A stretch of 64,000 nt of DNA from assembly GCA_947502815.1 (NCBI GenBank), contig CANNBH010000001.1:2700818-2764817 (forward strand), written 5' to 3'. The notes beneath the pieces were generated by a model. That model was not told the DNA's origin. It ran no database searches and was given only the letters and a program-made list of their open reading frames with translations. The position numbers and the translations under genes are program-made. Shown one piece after another: positions 19,079 to 28,397 of the stretch. Within the stretch, counting starts at the first letter, position 1, and the number at the start of each line of letters is the position of its first letter. Origin of the DNA: an uncultured Erythrobacter sp. (GTDB lineage Bacteria > Pseudomonadota > Alphaproteobacteria > Sphingomonadales > Sphingomonadaceae).

Positions 19079-19391
19079 TCAAAAATTCCCGATTGTCGCA
19101 GAAGCGAGGTCTGGTCCGATTGTTCGGGCAATCCTCATAGATGGTCAAGCAGGATCACGCATTGCAGCCAAGCGGCGGCCGATGTCTGACCACCGACCAG
19201 CGGACTTTCAATGCGTGGGAAACATCAATTTCCCCGCCACATGCGTAACAAAATTATCACGCCACCTCTCACATCTATTGTATTCATGGCGAGGTCGCTT
19301 GACACATGCATCAAGTCAATGAAATTTGCTGCGTCGCACCATGCATGGAATCAGAATTCTACAAGACCAATTAGCCAATAAAGGGAACGCC
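19079..19391. other. Intergenic region between divergent M14 peptidase and TonB receptor genes
   Basis: This 313-base stretch has no supportable gene. It must contain the promoters of both flanking genes. The part near the receptor is AT-rich and carries a TTGACA box and the short inverted repeat listed separately; the part near the peptidase shows nothing I can name. Confidence 0.6.
19299..19327 (+). promoter_or_regulatory. Candidate promoter and inverted repeat for the TonB receptor gene
   Basis: TTGACA at 19299-19304 is followed after 17 bases by AAATTT, which is a fair -35 but a weak -10 match. The same box opens an inverted repeat, TTGAC then 11 bases then GTCAA (19299-19319), so a regulator could bind over the promoter. 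The receptor ATG is about 65 bases further on. Confidence 0.35.
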
Positions 19392-22300
19392 ATGAAACCT
19401 CTCAAAATCTCCGGTCAAGCCCTCCTTCTTGCCGCTGTCAGCTCCGTGCCGTTTGCCGCTCATGCGCAAACCGCCCCCGATGCAGAAGCGGTCGAGCAGG
19501 AAGAGGAAAATCGCATCGTCGTAACGGGCTCTCGCATTGCACGTGATCCGAACATCGGCTCACCCGCGCCGATCCTGTCGCTCGATGCAGAAGCATTAAC
19601 ACAGGCCGGTACGTCCGACGTTGTTGATGTGCTGCGCGACATTCCCGCTCTTTCAACGTCCACCACTTCTGAGGGTTCGATTGACGGCATCTTCTCTGAA
19701 TCGGTTGGCCAATCAATTTTGAACTTGCGGGGACTTGGCGCGAACAGAACGCTGGTTCTGGTCAATGGCCGCCGCCATGTCTCTGGTGTTGCGGGCGAGC
19801 AAGCGGTGGATATCAATTCGATCCCGACTGCTTTGATCGAACGCGTCGAAACACTGACCGGCGGCGCATCGTCGCTATACGGTGCGGACGCTGTAACCGG
19901 CGTTGTCAACTTTGTGCTCAAGGATGATTTCGAAGGCATTCAAGGCAACGTTCAATCGGGCATTTCTTCGCAAGGCGACAGCTTCCGTATCAACGCTGAC
20001 CTTACTTGGGGCATTAACTTCGCAGATGGCCGGGGTAACTTCGTCATTTCGGGTGAATATGCGCGCGGTGATGAGCTTCAATTTGGCGATCGTGCATTCT
20101 CGCGCGGCAACGGCCTTTTCGATGATCAGGCAAACCCTGCGCTGCGCCTGCAAACCGGTGAACTCAACGCGACGGACACACCAAACTTTATCGCCAACGG
20201 CGCGGTCTTAGGCGGATTGATCCCACTCGACACAACCGGCTTTACACCAACCGCTGCAGAGCAAGCTCTTATCAACCGCTCGACCAATGCGCCGCGGCGT
20301 TTGATCGCTGGTGACCCGCGCTTCTCTCTTTCCTCGCCAGGCGGCATCATCGCTCCCGGTGATATCGGTCTAAGCGATGGTCCTGACATCAACGGCAACG
20401 GCACGCCCGATTGCCTCGAATCCGCAGTTGGCTTCAACAGCACCTTCAATGCTGGCGCGTTTGGCCTTGCTGGTGGTTGTGCTGTGATCAACGACGATGG
20501 CACGCTCAGCGTCTACCAAGATGGCCAGATCACTGGCCTGTTCAACCAATTCGGCGGCGATGGTATTGCCAACAACTTCGACGTGAACTCGTTGATCCCA
20601 GAAACAGAGCGTTGGTCTGTAAATGCCAATCTGACCTATGAACTGTCAGATTCTGCGACCGTGTTCTTCGAAGGTAAGTATGTGTCGAACTCTGCCGAAT
20701 TCCAGGCACAGCCAAACACATTCTATGACCTTCTTACAATTCGTGCTGACAACCCGTTCATCTCCGCAGAGCAGGCTGAATTTGTAGCACCATTGTTCTT
20801 TGGCAACGGAACTGACGAAGGTTTCTACATCACGCGTGACCCGACGGATCTTGGTCCTAACCGCAACCGCAATGAATTTGAGACCTATCGTTTTGTCGGC
20901 GGCATTCGCGGCGACACATCCGATCACTTCTCATACGAAGTTTCAGCCAATTACGGACGGTTCAGTCAGGACACATACGATGCCAACCGCGTCATTACCG
21001 ACAGGTTCTTTGCCGCGATTGATGTGACTACGGACGCCAATGGTACCCCAATCTGTCGTTCGGATATTGACCCAACCGCTCCGGCAACAACGCCTTTTGG
21101 CATCCCAGCCGGCGATCCAGGCTTCTTCACCTTCAATCCGGGTGATGGATCTTGCGCCCCTGCCAACATCCTTGGCGGTGCGGGCGCGATCAGCCAGGAG
21201 GCTATCGACTTCATCACCACAACGGTCGTGAACAAATTCCAGCTTGAGCAGCTGGTGTTCAGCGCGGCGTTCACCGGTGATACCGGCGCGTTCTTGGAAC
21301 TGCCAGGCGGCGCGATCGGATTCGCATTTGGTGCAGAATACCGCGAGGAACGTTCGGAATCGATCTTCGATCCGCTGGTTCGGGGTGTTGTTCCAGTAAC
21401 AACGCCTGACGCAACCGGGGGCTCTTTTGTCGGTGATGCAACTGGCGGTGTCCAAAACTCGTTGGTGTTTGACCCGGCTTCGACAATCAACAATGCTGGC
21501 GGCACGTTTAGCGTTTACGATCTCTTCGCAGAGGTCCGTTTGCCGCTGCTTTCTGGCGTTGCTTTTGCTGAAACGCTTGAGTTGAGCGGCGCTGCCCGTT
21601 TGTCGAGCTATTCCACTGTTGGCGACACCTTCACTTGGAACGTCAGCGGCCTGTGGGCGCCTACTGAAGACATCCTGTTCCGCGGGACATATTCAGAGGC
21701 CGTTCGCGCACCGAACATCAATGAGCTCTTCAACCCAGCTCAGGGTGCGTTCTTCCGCCCGGTTGATCCATGCGATGCCGGTAACTTGGTTACAGCAGCT
21801 GATCCTGCTTTGCGTGAGGCAAACTGCACCGCATTCTTCAATGATATTGGGTTCGACCCGACCTTTGGCGGCGGCGCTTATGCTTATGTCGATCCACTGA
21901 CAGCGCGTTTCTCCGGTTCGATCAGCGGCAACCCTGATCTGGAAGAAGAAAGTGCAACAACGTGGACCGTTGGTGCCCAAATCACACCGCGCTTCGTGCC
22001 CGGTTTGGTTCTCAGCGTCGATTACTACAACATCGAAATCGTGGACGCGATCAACCCGGTTAGCGCACAGGACATCGTCGACAATTGCGTGGACAGCGCC
22101 AGCATCAACAACGGTTTCTGTGACCTGTTTGATCGCAGCGGGGCAACTGGTGGTTTCACCTTCTTGCGCCAAAGCTCTTTGAACTTTGCCCGTCAGGAAA
22201 CGGCCGGTGTAGAAGCCGCTCTGCAATACCAATTTGGTTTCGGTGATTTGGACTTCACCTTTAACGCAAGCGGCACATGGGTTGATAAGCTCAACAATTT

Positions 22301-22685
22301 CTTCGATCCGAGCGACCCAACATTGGTTGACCCTGAATTGGGCGAACTTCAGCGTCCAGAATGGGCCGGCAACGCATCGCTGACAGCAGAATACAAAGCG
22401 TTCAGCCTAACGTGGGGCACCACATATCTCGACAGCCAGGGGCTTCGCTCCGTTGAGATTGAAACAGTCGGCAACACAGGTTCTGACACCTTCACAACCG
22501 AAAATGGCCTCACGAACGAAGTGTTCATCCACAACATCTCGTTCAGTGTCGAAGCGACAGAGAATGTCGACATCTATGGCGGTGTGAACAACGTCTTTGG
22601 CCGCGATCCTTTCGTGACAGAGCAAGCCTTCCCGGTAAGCCCGGTTGGCACCTTGTTCTTCCTCGGCGCGACGCTGACGATGTAA
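19392..22685 (+). CDS. TonB-dependent receptor, large outer-membrane type
   Basis: A 1097-residue outer-membrane receptor. A signal peptide (MKPLKISGQALLLAAVSS, ending at AHAQ) is followed by a TonB-box-like RIVVTGSRI, a plug domain with LNLRGLGANRTLVLVNGRR and GGASSLYGADAVTGVVNFVLK, and a long beta-barrel ending in FFLGATLTM, with a C-terminal hydrophobic residue pattern usual for outer-membrane proteins. The ATG at 19392 is chosen because the signal peptide starts there; the frame opens at a TTG at 19326. It imports an unknown large substrate by TonB energy. Position next to a secreted M14 peptidase hints at peptide uptake. Confidence 0.93.
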   Translation: MKPLKISGQALLLAAVSSVPFAAHAQTAPDAEAVEQEEENRIVVTGSRIARDPNIGSPAPILSLDAEALTQAGTSDVVDVLRDIPALSTSTTSEGSIDGIFSESVGQSILNLRGLGANRTLVLVNGRRHVSGVAGEQAVDINSIPTALIERVETLTGGASSLYGADAVTGVVNFVLKDDFEGIQGNVQSGISSQGDSFRINADLTWGINFADGRGNFVISGEYARGDELQFGDRAFSRGNGLFDDQANPALRLQTGELNATDTPNFIANGAVLGGLIPLDTTGFTPTAAEQALINRSTNAPRRLIAGDPRFSLSSPGGIIAPGDIGLSDGPDINGNGTPDCLESAVGFNSTFNAGAFGLAGGCAVINDDGTLSVYQDGQITGLFNQFGGDGIANNFDVNSLIPETERWSVNANLTYELSDSATVFFEGKYVSNSAEFQAQPNTFYDLLTIRADNPFISAEQAEFVAPLFFGNGTDEGFYITRDPTDLGPNRNRNEFETYRFVGGIRGDTSDHFSYEVSANYGRFSQDTYDANRVITDRFFAAIDVTTDANGTPICRSDIDPTAPATTPFGIPAGDPGFFTFNPGDGSCAPANILGGAGAISQEAIDFITTTVVNKFQLEQLVFSAAFTGDTGAFLELPGGAIGFAFGAEYREERSESIFDPLVRGVVPVTTPDATGGSFVGDATGGVQNSLVFDPASTINNAGGTFSVYDLFAEVRLPLLSGVAFAETLELSGAARLSSYSTVGDTFTWNVSGLWAPTEDILFRGTYSEAVRAPNINELFNPAQGAFFRPVDPCDAGNLVTAADPALREANCTAFFNDIGFDPTFGGGAYAYVDPLTARFSGSISGNPDLEEESATTWTVGAQITPRFVPGLVLSVDYYNIEIVDAINPVSAQDIVDNCVDSASINNGFCDLFDRSGATGGFTFLRQSSLNFARQETAGVEAALQYQFGFGDLDFTFNASGTWVDKLNNFFDPSDPTLVDPELGELQRPEWAGNASLTAEYKAFSLTWGTTYLDSQGLRSVEIETVGNTGSDTFTTENGLTNEVFIHNISFSVEATENVDIYGGVNNVFGRDPFVTEQAFPVSPVGTLFFLGATLTM

Positions 22686-22709
22686 GGATGGCCTAAAGCC
22701 ACATGCAAA

Positions 22710-22742
22710 AAGGGGCGCGAAGGATTGACCTTCGCGCCCCTT
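22710..22742. terminator. Bidirectional terminator between TonB receptor and VOC gene
   Basis: AAGGGGCGCGAAGG and CCTTCGCGCCCCTT form a perfect 14-bp stem with a 5-base loop. It is flanked by TTCTTT on one side and AAAA on the other, so it can serve both convergent genes. Confidence 0.9.
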
Positions 22743-22767
22743 CTTTGTGATCGAACGGATGTGTCCG

Positions 22768-23331
22768 TCAGCTCTTGCCGTGCTCTTCGCGGGCAATTTC
22801 ATGCAACCAATCGGCATGGCGAGGCGCGGTCTTGGTCTCGCTCCATTCGTCAAGCATCAAAGGCGCAACACGCTTTAACTCGGCATATTGTTCATCCGTG
22901 CCAATATCGGCGGCCAATTCGACACGGTGCCCATTGGGATCAAAGAAATAGATCGATTTGAAAATGCCGTGATGGGTCGGGCCGAGCACATCAATGCCCT
23001 GCGCCTCAATATGCTCTTTTGCAGCCAGCAACGCATTTTCATCAGCAGCGCGAAATGCGAGATGCTGCACCCATGCTGGGGTGTTTTCATCACGCCCCAT
23101 CTCAGGCTGATTGGGCAGCTCAAAAAACGCGAGGATATTGCCGTTCCCTGCGTCTAGGAAGACATGCATGTAAGGATCGTACTCACCGGTCGAGGGAACA
23201 TGATCCTCCGCAAAGGCAGTGGTGTAATCCATGCCAAGGACGCGTCCGTACCATTCGACCGTTTCCTTGGCATCCTTGCAGCGATAGGCGGCGTGGTGCA
23301 CCCCGCCCAATTTTACCGGATGTCCGTTCAT
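22768..23331 (-). CDS. VOC (glyoxalase/dioxygenase superfamily) protein coupled to hppD
   Basis: A 187-residue vicinal-oxygen-chelate protein. It shows the paired beta-alpha-beta-beta-beta modules, with metal-ligand candidates in [18 protein letters not shown] and GHRVELAAD. Its start overlaps the stop of hppD (ATGA), so it is translated from the same message. VOC proteins next to hppD may act in ring-cleavage or isomerisation steps of aromatic amino-acid breakdown, or on toxic aldehydes; the exact reaction is not known. Confidence 0.85.
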   Translation of the reverse strand: MNGHPVKLGGVHHAAYRCKDAKETVEWYGRVLGMDYTTAFAEDHVPSTGEYDPYMHVFLDAGNGNILAFFELPNQPEMGRDENTPAWVQHLAFRAADENALLAAKEHIEAQGIDVLGPTHHGIFKSIYFFDPNGHRVELAADIGTDEQYAELKRVAPLMLDEWSETKTAPRHADWLHEIAREEHGKS

Positions 23332-24458
23332 TCGGCCGGTTCCTTTGCCGATGTGTCAAGCACCCCGCGCGCGACCTGATCACGCTCAATGCTCTCAAAC
23401 AAAGCTTTGAAATTGCCTTCGCCAAAGCCGTCGTCACCTTTGCGCTGAATGAATTCAAAGAAAACTGGGCCGACTTGCGCCTCAGCAAAGATTTGCAGCA
23501 ACAGGCGCGGCTCTCCGCCCTCGGTTGTGCCATCCAGCAGAATTCCGCGCATTTTCAGCTCTTCTGCATTCTCACCGTGACCCGGCAAACGTTCTTCCAA
23601 CATTTGATAGTAGGTTTCCGGCGGCGCAGTCATGAAGGGTACGCCAAAGGTCTTGAGCCGATCCCAGCATGCCACAAGGTCATCACAGATAAGGGCGATA
23701 TGCTGAATCCCCTCACCGTTGAATTCGCGCAGAAATTCTTCAATCTGTCCCTTGCCGCCTTCGCCTTCTTCATTGAGCGGGATGCGAATTTTGCCATCCG
23801 GCGCGGTTAGGGCTTTCGACGTGAGACCGGTGTATTCACCCTTAATGTCAAAAAAGCGGATTTCGCGGAAGTTGAAAAGGCTTTCGTAATAATCCGCCCA
23901 ATATTTCATCCGGCCGGTGTAAACATTGTGAGTCAGGTGATCGATCGTGTGAAAACCCGCACCCTCTGGGTATGGATCAACGCCCGGCAAATATTCGAAA
24001 TCAATGTCATAGATCGTGAGGCTCTTGTCCTCTGACCCAGCATAACGATCCACCAGATAGAGGATGGCGCCGCCAATCCCGCGGATCGCAGGAATGCGCA
24101 ATTCCATCGGGCCGGGTTCATTCGCCACCGGCTCCGCTCCCTGATCTATCAAGTGATCATAGGCCGCCTTCGCATCGCGAACACGAAAGGCCATGCCGCA
24201 GGCCGACGGCCCGTGTTCGCGGGCAAAATACCAAGCTGCGCTGCGCGGTTCGTAATTGGCGATAAGATTGATGCCGCCTTGGCGCCATAGGAACACTTCT
24301 TTGCCACGGTGTTTAGCCACTTGGGTAAAGCCCATCGCTTCGAACACAGGTTCCAGAACGCCTTTTTGTGGCGCGCAAAATTCGACAAATTCGAATCCAT
24401 CAAGGCCAGCCGGATTTTCAAACAAGTCACCGGAATGCAGAGGCGTATGCGAGGTCAT
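23328..24458 (-). CDS. hppD: 4-hydroxyphenylpyruvate dioxygenase
   Basis: A 376-residue Fe(II) dioxygenase that turns 4-hydroxyphenylpyruvate into homogentisate in tyrosine breakdown. The iron ligands of the family are present: His174 in IDHLTHNV, His253 in IQHIAL and Glu335 in FFEFIQRKG. The C-terminal [15 protein letters not shown] is the family signature. The length is usual. It is first in a two-gene unit with the VOC gene. An inverted-repeat operator candidate lies 28-45 bases upstream of its start. No homogentisate dioxygenase or fumarylacetoacetase is seen in this window. Confidence 0.96.
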   Translation of the reverse strand: MTSHTPLHSGDLFENPAGLDGFEFVEFCAPQKGVLEPVFEAMGFTQVAKHRGKEVFLWRQGGINLIANYEPRSAAWYFAREHGPSACGMAFRVRDAKAAYDHLIDQGAEPVANEPGPMELRIPAIRGIGGAILYLVDRYAGSEDKSLTIYDIDFEYLPGVDPYPEGAGFHTIDHLTHNVYTGRMKYWADYYESLFNFREIRFFDIKGEYTGLTSKALTAPDGKIRIPLNEEGEGGKGQIEEFLREFNGEGIQHIALICDDLVACWDRLKTFGVPFMTAPPETYYQMLEERLPGHGENAEELKMRGILLDGTTEGGEPRLLLQIFAEAQVGPVFFEFIQRKGDDGFGEGNFKALFESIERDQVARGVLDTSAKEPAE

Positions 24459-24485
24459 GACAAAGCGCTTTCGACTGTTTCAATA

Positions 24486-24503
24486 TAGTTACGTATGAAA
24501 CTA
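24486..24503. promoter_or_regulatory. Candidate MarR-type operator upstream of hppD
   Basis: TAGTTACGTATGAAACTA is an imperfect palindrome (TAGTT and AAACTA arms) ending 28 bases before the hppD start. A wider GTTTCA / TGAAAC repeat overlaps it. The size and AT-rich arms resemble MarR-family sites. No regulator gene lies next to it. Confidence 0.4.
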
Positions 24504-24627
24504 AATACCCTTTTGCTGGCGAATTGTCAAAGGGAAGGCATCGCAGCGCTGGGATTGCCCCTTCGCTTTCGGGGCCTCCCGTCAGGCCGTGATGCGCTCA
24601 GCCCTCAAGAGCATGCTTGCGAAGAGA

Positions 24628-26154
24628 TCAGGCGACCCGTCCAATATTGCGCCCGCTATCGCCGCGCGAAACGGTCAATTTTGCGCCAAAGGGTTGCCCG
24701 CCTTCAAACGTCTCGCGGGTGGCCGCATCGGACAGATCGGCATTGCCAACAACCCGTTCTCCGGCCGCGTTGCGTCCAATGAACACAGCATCGCTCCCTT
24801 TCTTGCTATGGTTGATTGTGTAGCTTTCAACCACCGCGCTATCGAAGGGAGCCTCGCTGCCACGCACGGCATCTTTTGCCATGGGCAATTCTTTTACACG
24901 ATCCGCGCCCGACCAATCGGCAGGTTCCGCCGAATAAACACCGGTGGCATATTTGCTCATCCAGCCGCCATTCGCGCCCACCAAAGCAAAACTGCCGCGT
25001 GATACGCGCACCCGTTCCACCGCTTCGCAAATGGCGTGTGCGGAATAATTATTGCCGGCCCCGCCAAAGAACGGGAGACCGCCTGTCAGCGTTAGCCCGC
25101 GCGGATCATCATGTGACAGCCCGAAATGGTCACATTGGTTGAAGACCGGAATTGCGAAACAGGAATAGAAATCGAGAAAGGCCATATCAGCCATGCCCTT
25201 ACCGGCTATGTCCAATGCGCTTTCAACAGAGGCAATAGAGGCTGGGTTGGCCGCCAAGTCAGGACGTTCTGAAAGCTTCAATTCTGTCGCCGTTGTAACA
25301 GCATGAATGTGGACCCACCTGTCCTCAGGAATACCAAGTTCGCGCGCCTTACCAGCGCTGGCGATAATGATTGCGGCCGCTTGGTTCACTTGATCCCGCG
25401 CCACCGTCATGCGCGCGTAAGGCTCTGCCACGATCCGGTTGCGATCCGTGATCGTTGCAAGTTCCTGTGCGCTTCGCTGTTTTGGTGCAGCAGAGTGCGG
25501 GTTCGCGGCCGCCACCTTGGTAAAGGGAGCAAACAAAGCGCCAATATCGGCGCGATACTCTTCCAGGCTTTTGCCAGATTTTGCTCGCCGACCATTTTCC
25601 GCAATCGCATAAAGCGGAATGGCCCCGCTCGCTCCGTGTGCAAACAAAGCAGGCTCTAACATCCCATCCAAACCGAAGCCGCGATCTTCGAACTCGCCGC
25701 CCACCTCTTCGGACCAGTCAGGTTTTTCGCCTTTGGCCGATAAGGCAAGCACGGTCGAAATGGCCTCTGATCCGACAATGGCGGCGCATTCGCTGCGCCC
25801 GGCAGCGATATCGGAGGCAAATTCGCCCACCAGCTTTTGGTTATATTGCCCGCCAGTCGTGGACAGAATACCGCGAGCTGGATCGGCCCCAACCCGCTTG
25901 GCGAAACTGCGCGGGATATTGTCGGATCCGCCAAAAGGTGGAGCACGATCTGGCCGAGACATTTCGAAGGCCCGGATGGCAGCAAGCGTATCGATAGCGC
26001 CCGCAACCGATCCATCTGCCCCGCAATTGTCGATGGCCGCCGACAAGGCACGTCCGCCAAGGTCCATGTAGGAAAGAGCTTCATAAGCAGGTTCACCAAC
26101 CCGTTCAGAATATTGCCCAACCCCAATGATGACGGGCGTGTTGTCAGCGATCAT
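24628..26154 (-). CDS. Thiolase-like protein without the usual nucleophilic Cys (TLP1-like)
   Basis: A 508-residue member of the thiolase superfamily, annotated in many genomes as acetyl-CoA acetyltransferase. The thiolase fold is recognisable (VGSEAIST, FLDFYSCFAIPVF, GGLPFFGGAGNNYSAHA), but the position of the catalytic Cys reads TTGGQYNQKLV with no Cys. A C-terminal extension of about 100 residues follows the fold. Both points fit thiolase-like protein type 1, described in mycobacteria, which lacks normal thiolase activity. The ATG at 26154 has TAAGGA ahead of it and lies 11 bases from the stop of the true thiolase gene, so the two form one operon. Confidence 0.85.
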   Translation of the reverse strand: MIADNTPVIIGVGQYSERVGEPAYEALSYMDLGGRALSAAIDNCGADGSVAGAIDTLAAIRAFEMSRPDRAPPFGGSDNIPRSFAKRVGADPARGILSTTGGQYNQKLVGEFASDIAAGRSECAAIVGSEAISTVLALSAKGEKPDWSEEVGGEFEDRGFGLDGMLEPALFAHGASGAIPLYAIAENGRRAKSGKSLEEYRADIGALFAPFTKVAAANPHSAAPKQRSAQELATITDRNRIVAEPYARMTVARDQVNQAAAIIIASAGKARELGIPEDRWVHIHAVTTATELKLSERPDLAANPASIASVESALDIAGKGMADMAFLDFYSCFAIPVFNQCDHFGLSHDDPRGLTLTGGLPFFGGAGNNYSAHAICEAVERVRVSRGSFALVGANGGWMSKYATGVYSAEPADWSGADRVKELPMAKDAVRGSEAPFDSAVVESYTINHSKKGSDAVFIGRNAAGERVVGNADLSDAATRETFEGGQPFGAKLTVSRGDSGRNIGRVA

Positions 26155-26165
26155 CAAGTCAGTCC

Positions 26166-27434
26166 TTAATCAACGAAACCATCAACGCGCTCGACAATAA
26201 TGGCCGGGGCCATACCGCCCGCTGCGCACATCGTCACAAGACCAGTTTTCAGGTCACGGCGTTCCAATTCGTCAATGATTGTCCCGATCAGGATCGAACC
26301 CGTGGCGCCAATGGGATGCCCCAAAGCAATTGAGCCGCCGTTTACATTGACGTTGTCCCAATCGAGATCGAGATCGCGCACAAATTTTGCGGCGACCACT
26401 GCGAACGCTTCATTGATCTCAAACAGGTCAATGTCTTCAATGCTCATGCCAGCCTTAGCGAGGACCTTCTTCGCGGCAGGAACTGGGGCGTTCAGCATCA
26501 GGGTTGGATCATCGCCCATATTCGCGGTGGCAACGATGCGCGCGCGCGGTCTTAGCCCGTGTTTTTCAGCATAATCCTTGCTGCACACCAAAACAGCCGC
26601 CGCTCCATCAACCACGCCTGAACTGTTGCCGGCATGGTGGAAGTTTTGAATGTCCACATCAGGATACTTCTGATTGATCAAACCGCGGAACGTTGTGCCA
26701 TTCTTATCGAGGGGCACATCGGCGATTTTGGTGAAGGCTGGTTCCAACTTAGCAAGCCCTTCGCGGGTGGTCTCAGGCCGCGGATACTCGTCCTTTTCAA
26801 GGAGGACTGTGCCGTCATCCAAGGCAACCGGCACAACCGATTTGTCGAAACGTCCGTCGGCCATTGCTTCGGCTGCGCGTTGCTGAGAGCGGAAGCCGAC
26901 CTCGTCCAATTCTTCGCGCGTGAACCCTTCGATCGTGGCGATTGCGTCACCGCAGATGCCCTGATGCGATTGCGGGTGAACTTTCTGGAGGCGGTCATTG
27001 TAGCTGCCCATCATTGGCGGTTTTAGGCCGGCCTGCATTTTTTCCTTCGCCATCGCTCCGGTCAGGCTCATCATTTCGGTGCCGCCAGCCACGATGCAAT
27101 CTTCCATGCCGCTCATCACTTGCGCCGCAGCCAAGTTCACGCTGGTGATACCGCCGCCACAGAACCGGTCGAGTGTCGTGCCGCTTGAAGTGATATCATA
27201 GCCCGCATCCAGCGCCGCCATCCGGCCCAAGTCGCCGGCCTGCATGCCATCTTGCGTGGATACCGACCAGATCACGTCATCAACTGTGCTGGTGTCTAGA
27301 GAATTGCGAGTGGCAATCGCTTTCATCACGGTCGCGGCGAGATGCTGCGGATGTTGTTCGGCCAAAGCGCCCTTGCCCTGTTTACCGATGCCGCGCGGGG
27401 TGCGCACTGCGTCAATGATATAAGCTTCGCCCAT
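26166..27434 (-). CDS. Acetyl-CoA C-acyltransferase (thiolase)
   Basis: A 422-residue thiolase with the full active site: nucleophile Cys92 in LDRFCGGGIT, the NEAFAVVAAKF segment, GHPIGATGS and the C-terminal MCAAGGMAPA Cys loop. It performs the last, thiolytic step of beta-oxidation or acetoacetyl-CoA formation. It leads a two-gene operon with the thiolase-like gene, behind an AGAGGA ribosome binding site. It is divergent from an enoyl-CoA hydratase and acyl-CoA dehydrogenase pair, which together supply three of the steps of a beta-oxidation cycle; no dedicated 3-hydroxyacyl-CoA dehydrogenase is seen here. Confidence 0.94.
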   Translation of the reverse strand: MGEAYIIDAVRTPRGIGKQGKGALAEQHPQHLAATVMKAIATRNSLDTSTVDDVIWSVSTQDGMQAGDLGRMAALDAGYDITSSGTTLDRFCGGGITSVNLAAAQVMSGMEDCIVAGGTEMMSLTGAMAKEKMQAGLKPPMMGSYNDRLQKVHPQSHQGICGDAIATIEGFTREELDEVGFRSQQRAAEAMADGRFDKSVVPVALDDGTVLLEKDEYPRPETTREGLAKLEPAFTKIADVPLDKNGTTFRGLINQKYPDVDIQNFHHAGNSSGVVDGAAAVLVCSKDYAEKHGLRPRARIVATANMGDDPTLMLNAPVPAAKKVLAKAGMSIEDIDLFEINEAFAVVAAKFVRDLDLDWDNVNVNGGSIALGHPIGATGSILIGTIIDELERRDLKTGLVTMCAAGGMAPAIIVERVDGFVD

Positions 27435-27451
27435 GATATCCTCTTTCTCGT

Positions 27452-27471
27452 TCTATCGAATGTCTATCGAA
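27452..27471. promoter_or_regulatory. Direct repeat between divergent beta-oxidation genes
   Basis: TCTATCGAA occurs at 27452-27460 and again at 27463-27471, an 11-base period close to one helical turn. It lies just upstream of the thiolase start, in the 129-base region shared with the enoyl-CoA hydratase gene. It could be a regulator site; no regulator is nearby. Confidence 0.35.
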
Positions 27472-27563
27472 ATTGCGGTTGACGCGTTGGTAAACCGCCT
27501 GCACCACTCACACAACAGATGAGTTTCTAATCAAAATGCTAATAGCAACACGGAGAGAGCACA

Positions 27564-28325
27564 GTGAGTGAAGAAGTCCTGACCCACGTCAAAGACGGTG
27601 TCTTAATCGTCACCATCAACCGTCCAGAAGCTAAGAACGCCATGACCAAGGCGGCGTCAGAAGCGATTGCAGCTGCCATGGATCGGCTTGATGCCGAAGA
27701 CGATTTGCGGGTTGGCATTCTAACCGGTGCCGGAGGAACATTCTGTTCAGGCATGGATTTGAAAGGCTTTTTGCGCGGTGAGAGCCCAAGTGTTCCAGGT
27801 CGCGGCTTTGGCGGCGTGGTTCAAGCGCCACCTGCCAAACCTTTGATCGCCGCGGTCGAAGGGTACGCCTTGGCCGGCGGTCTCGAATTGATGATTGCTT
27901 GCGATTTGGTCGTCGCAAATTCTGCCGCGAAATTCGGCATCCCTGAAGCCAAACGCGGTCTCGTCGCTGCGGCCGGCGGGGTAATGATGCTTCCTGATCA
28001 AATTCCAGAGCGGATCGCAATGGAACTCGCCCTGACCGGTGATTTCATCGACGCTGGACGAGCCTATGAATTGGGTCTCATCAACACGGTGACCGATGGA
28101 TCCGCTTTGGAAGGCGCTATGGCGCTGGCCGCGAAGATTGCGGCCAACGGCCCGCTCGCGGTTCGTGTTTCCAAGCAAGTGATGAAAGAATCGAGGGCCT
28201 GGGCGATAGGAGATCGCTACGCCAATCAAGGCAAGCTGATCGCACCAGTTTTCGTATCCGAAGACGCGCGCGAAGGCGCTGCGGCCTTCGCTGAGAAACG
28301 TGCGCCCAATTGGAAGGGCAAGTAG
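27564..28325 (+). CDS. Enoyl-CoA hydratase/isomerase family protein (crotonase)
   Basis: A 253-residue crotonase. The oxyanion-hole segments GTFCSGMDLK and YALAGGLELMIACD and the two catalytic glutamates, Glu108 and Glu128 (FGIPEAKRG), are present, so hydratase activity is likely. Translation starts at GTG 27564, placed by a clear GGAGAGA ribosome binding site six bases ahead; no better ATG exists. It is followed by an acyl-CoA dehydrogenase gene 72 bases on in the same direction. Confidence 0.92.
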   Translation: MSEEVLTHVKDGVLIVTINRPEAKNAMTKAASEAIAAAMDRLDAEDDLRVGILTGAGGTFCSGMDLKGFLRGESPSVPGRGFGGVVQAPPAKPLIAAVEGYALAGGLELMIACDLVVANSAAKFGIPEAKRGLVAAAGGVMMLPDQIPERIAMELALTGDFIDAGRAYELGLINTVTDGSALEGAMALAAKIAANGPLAVRVSKQVMKESRAWAIGDRYANQGKLIAPVFVSEDAREGAAAFAEKRAPNWKGK

Positions 28326-28397
28326 AATTGGGACAAATGTCCGCCTCTCTTCAGGCAGGCATTTCGTAGCTTTGGGACTAATTGAGAGGAAATCACC

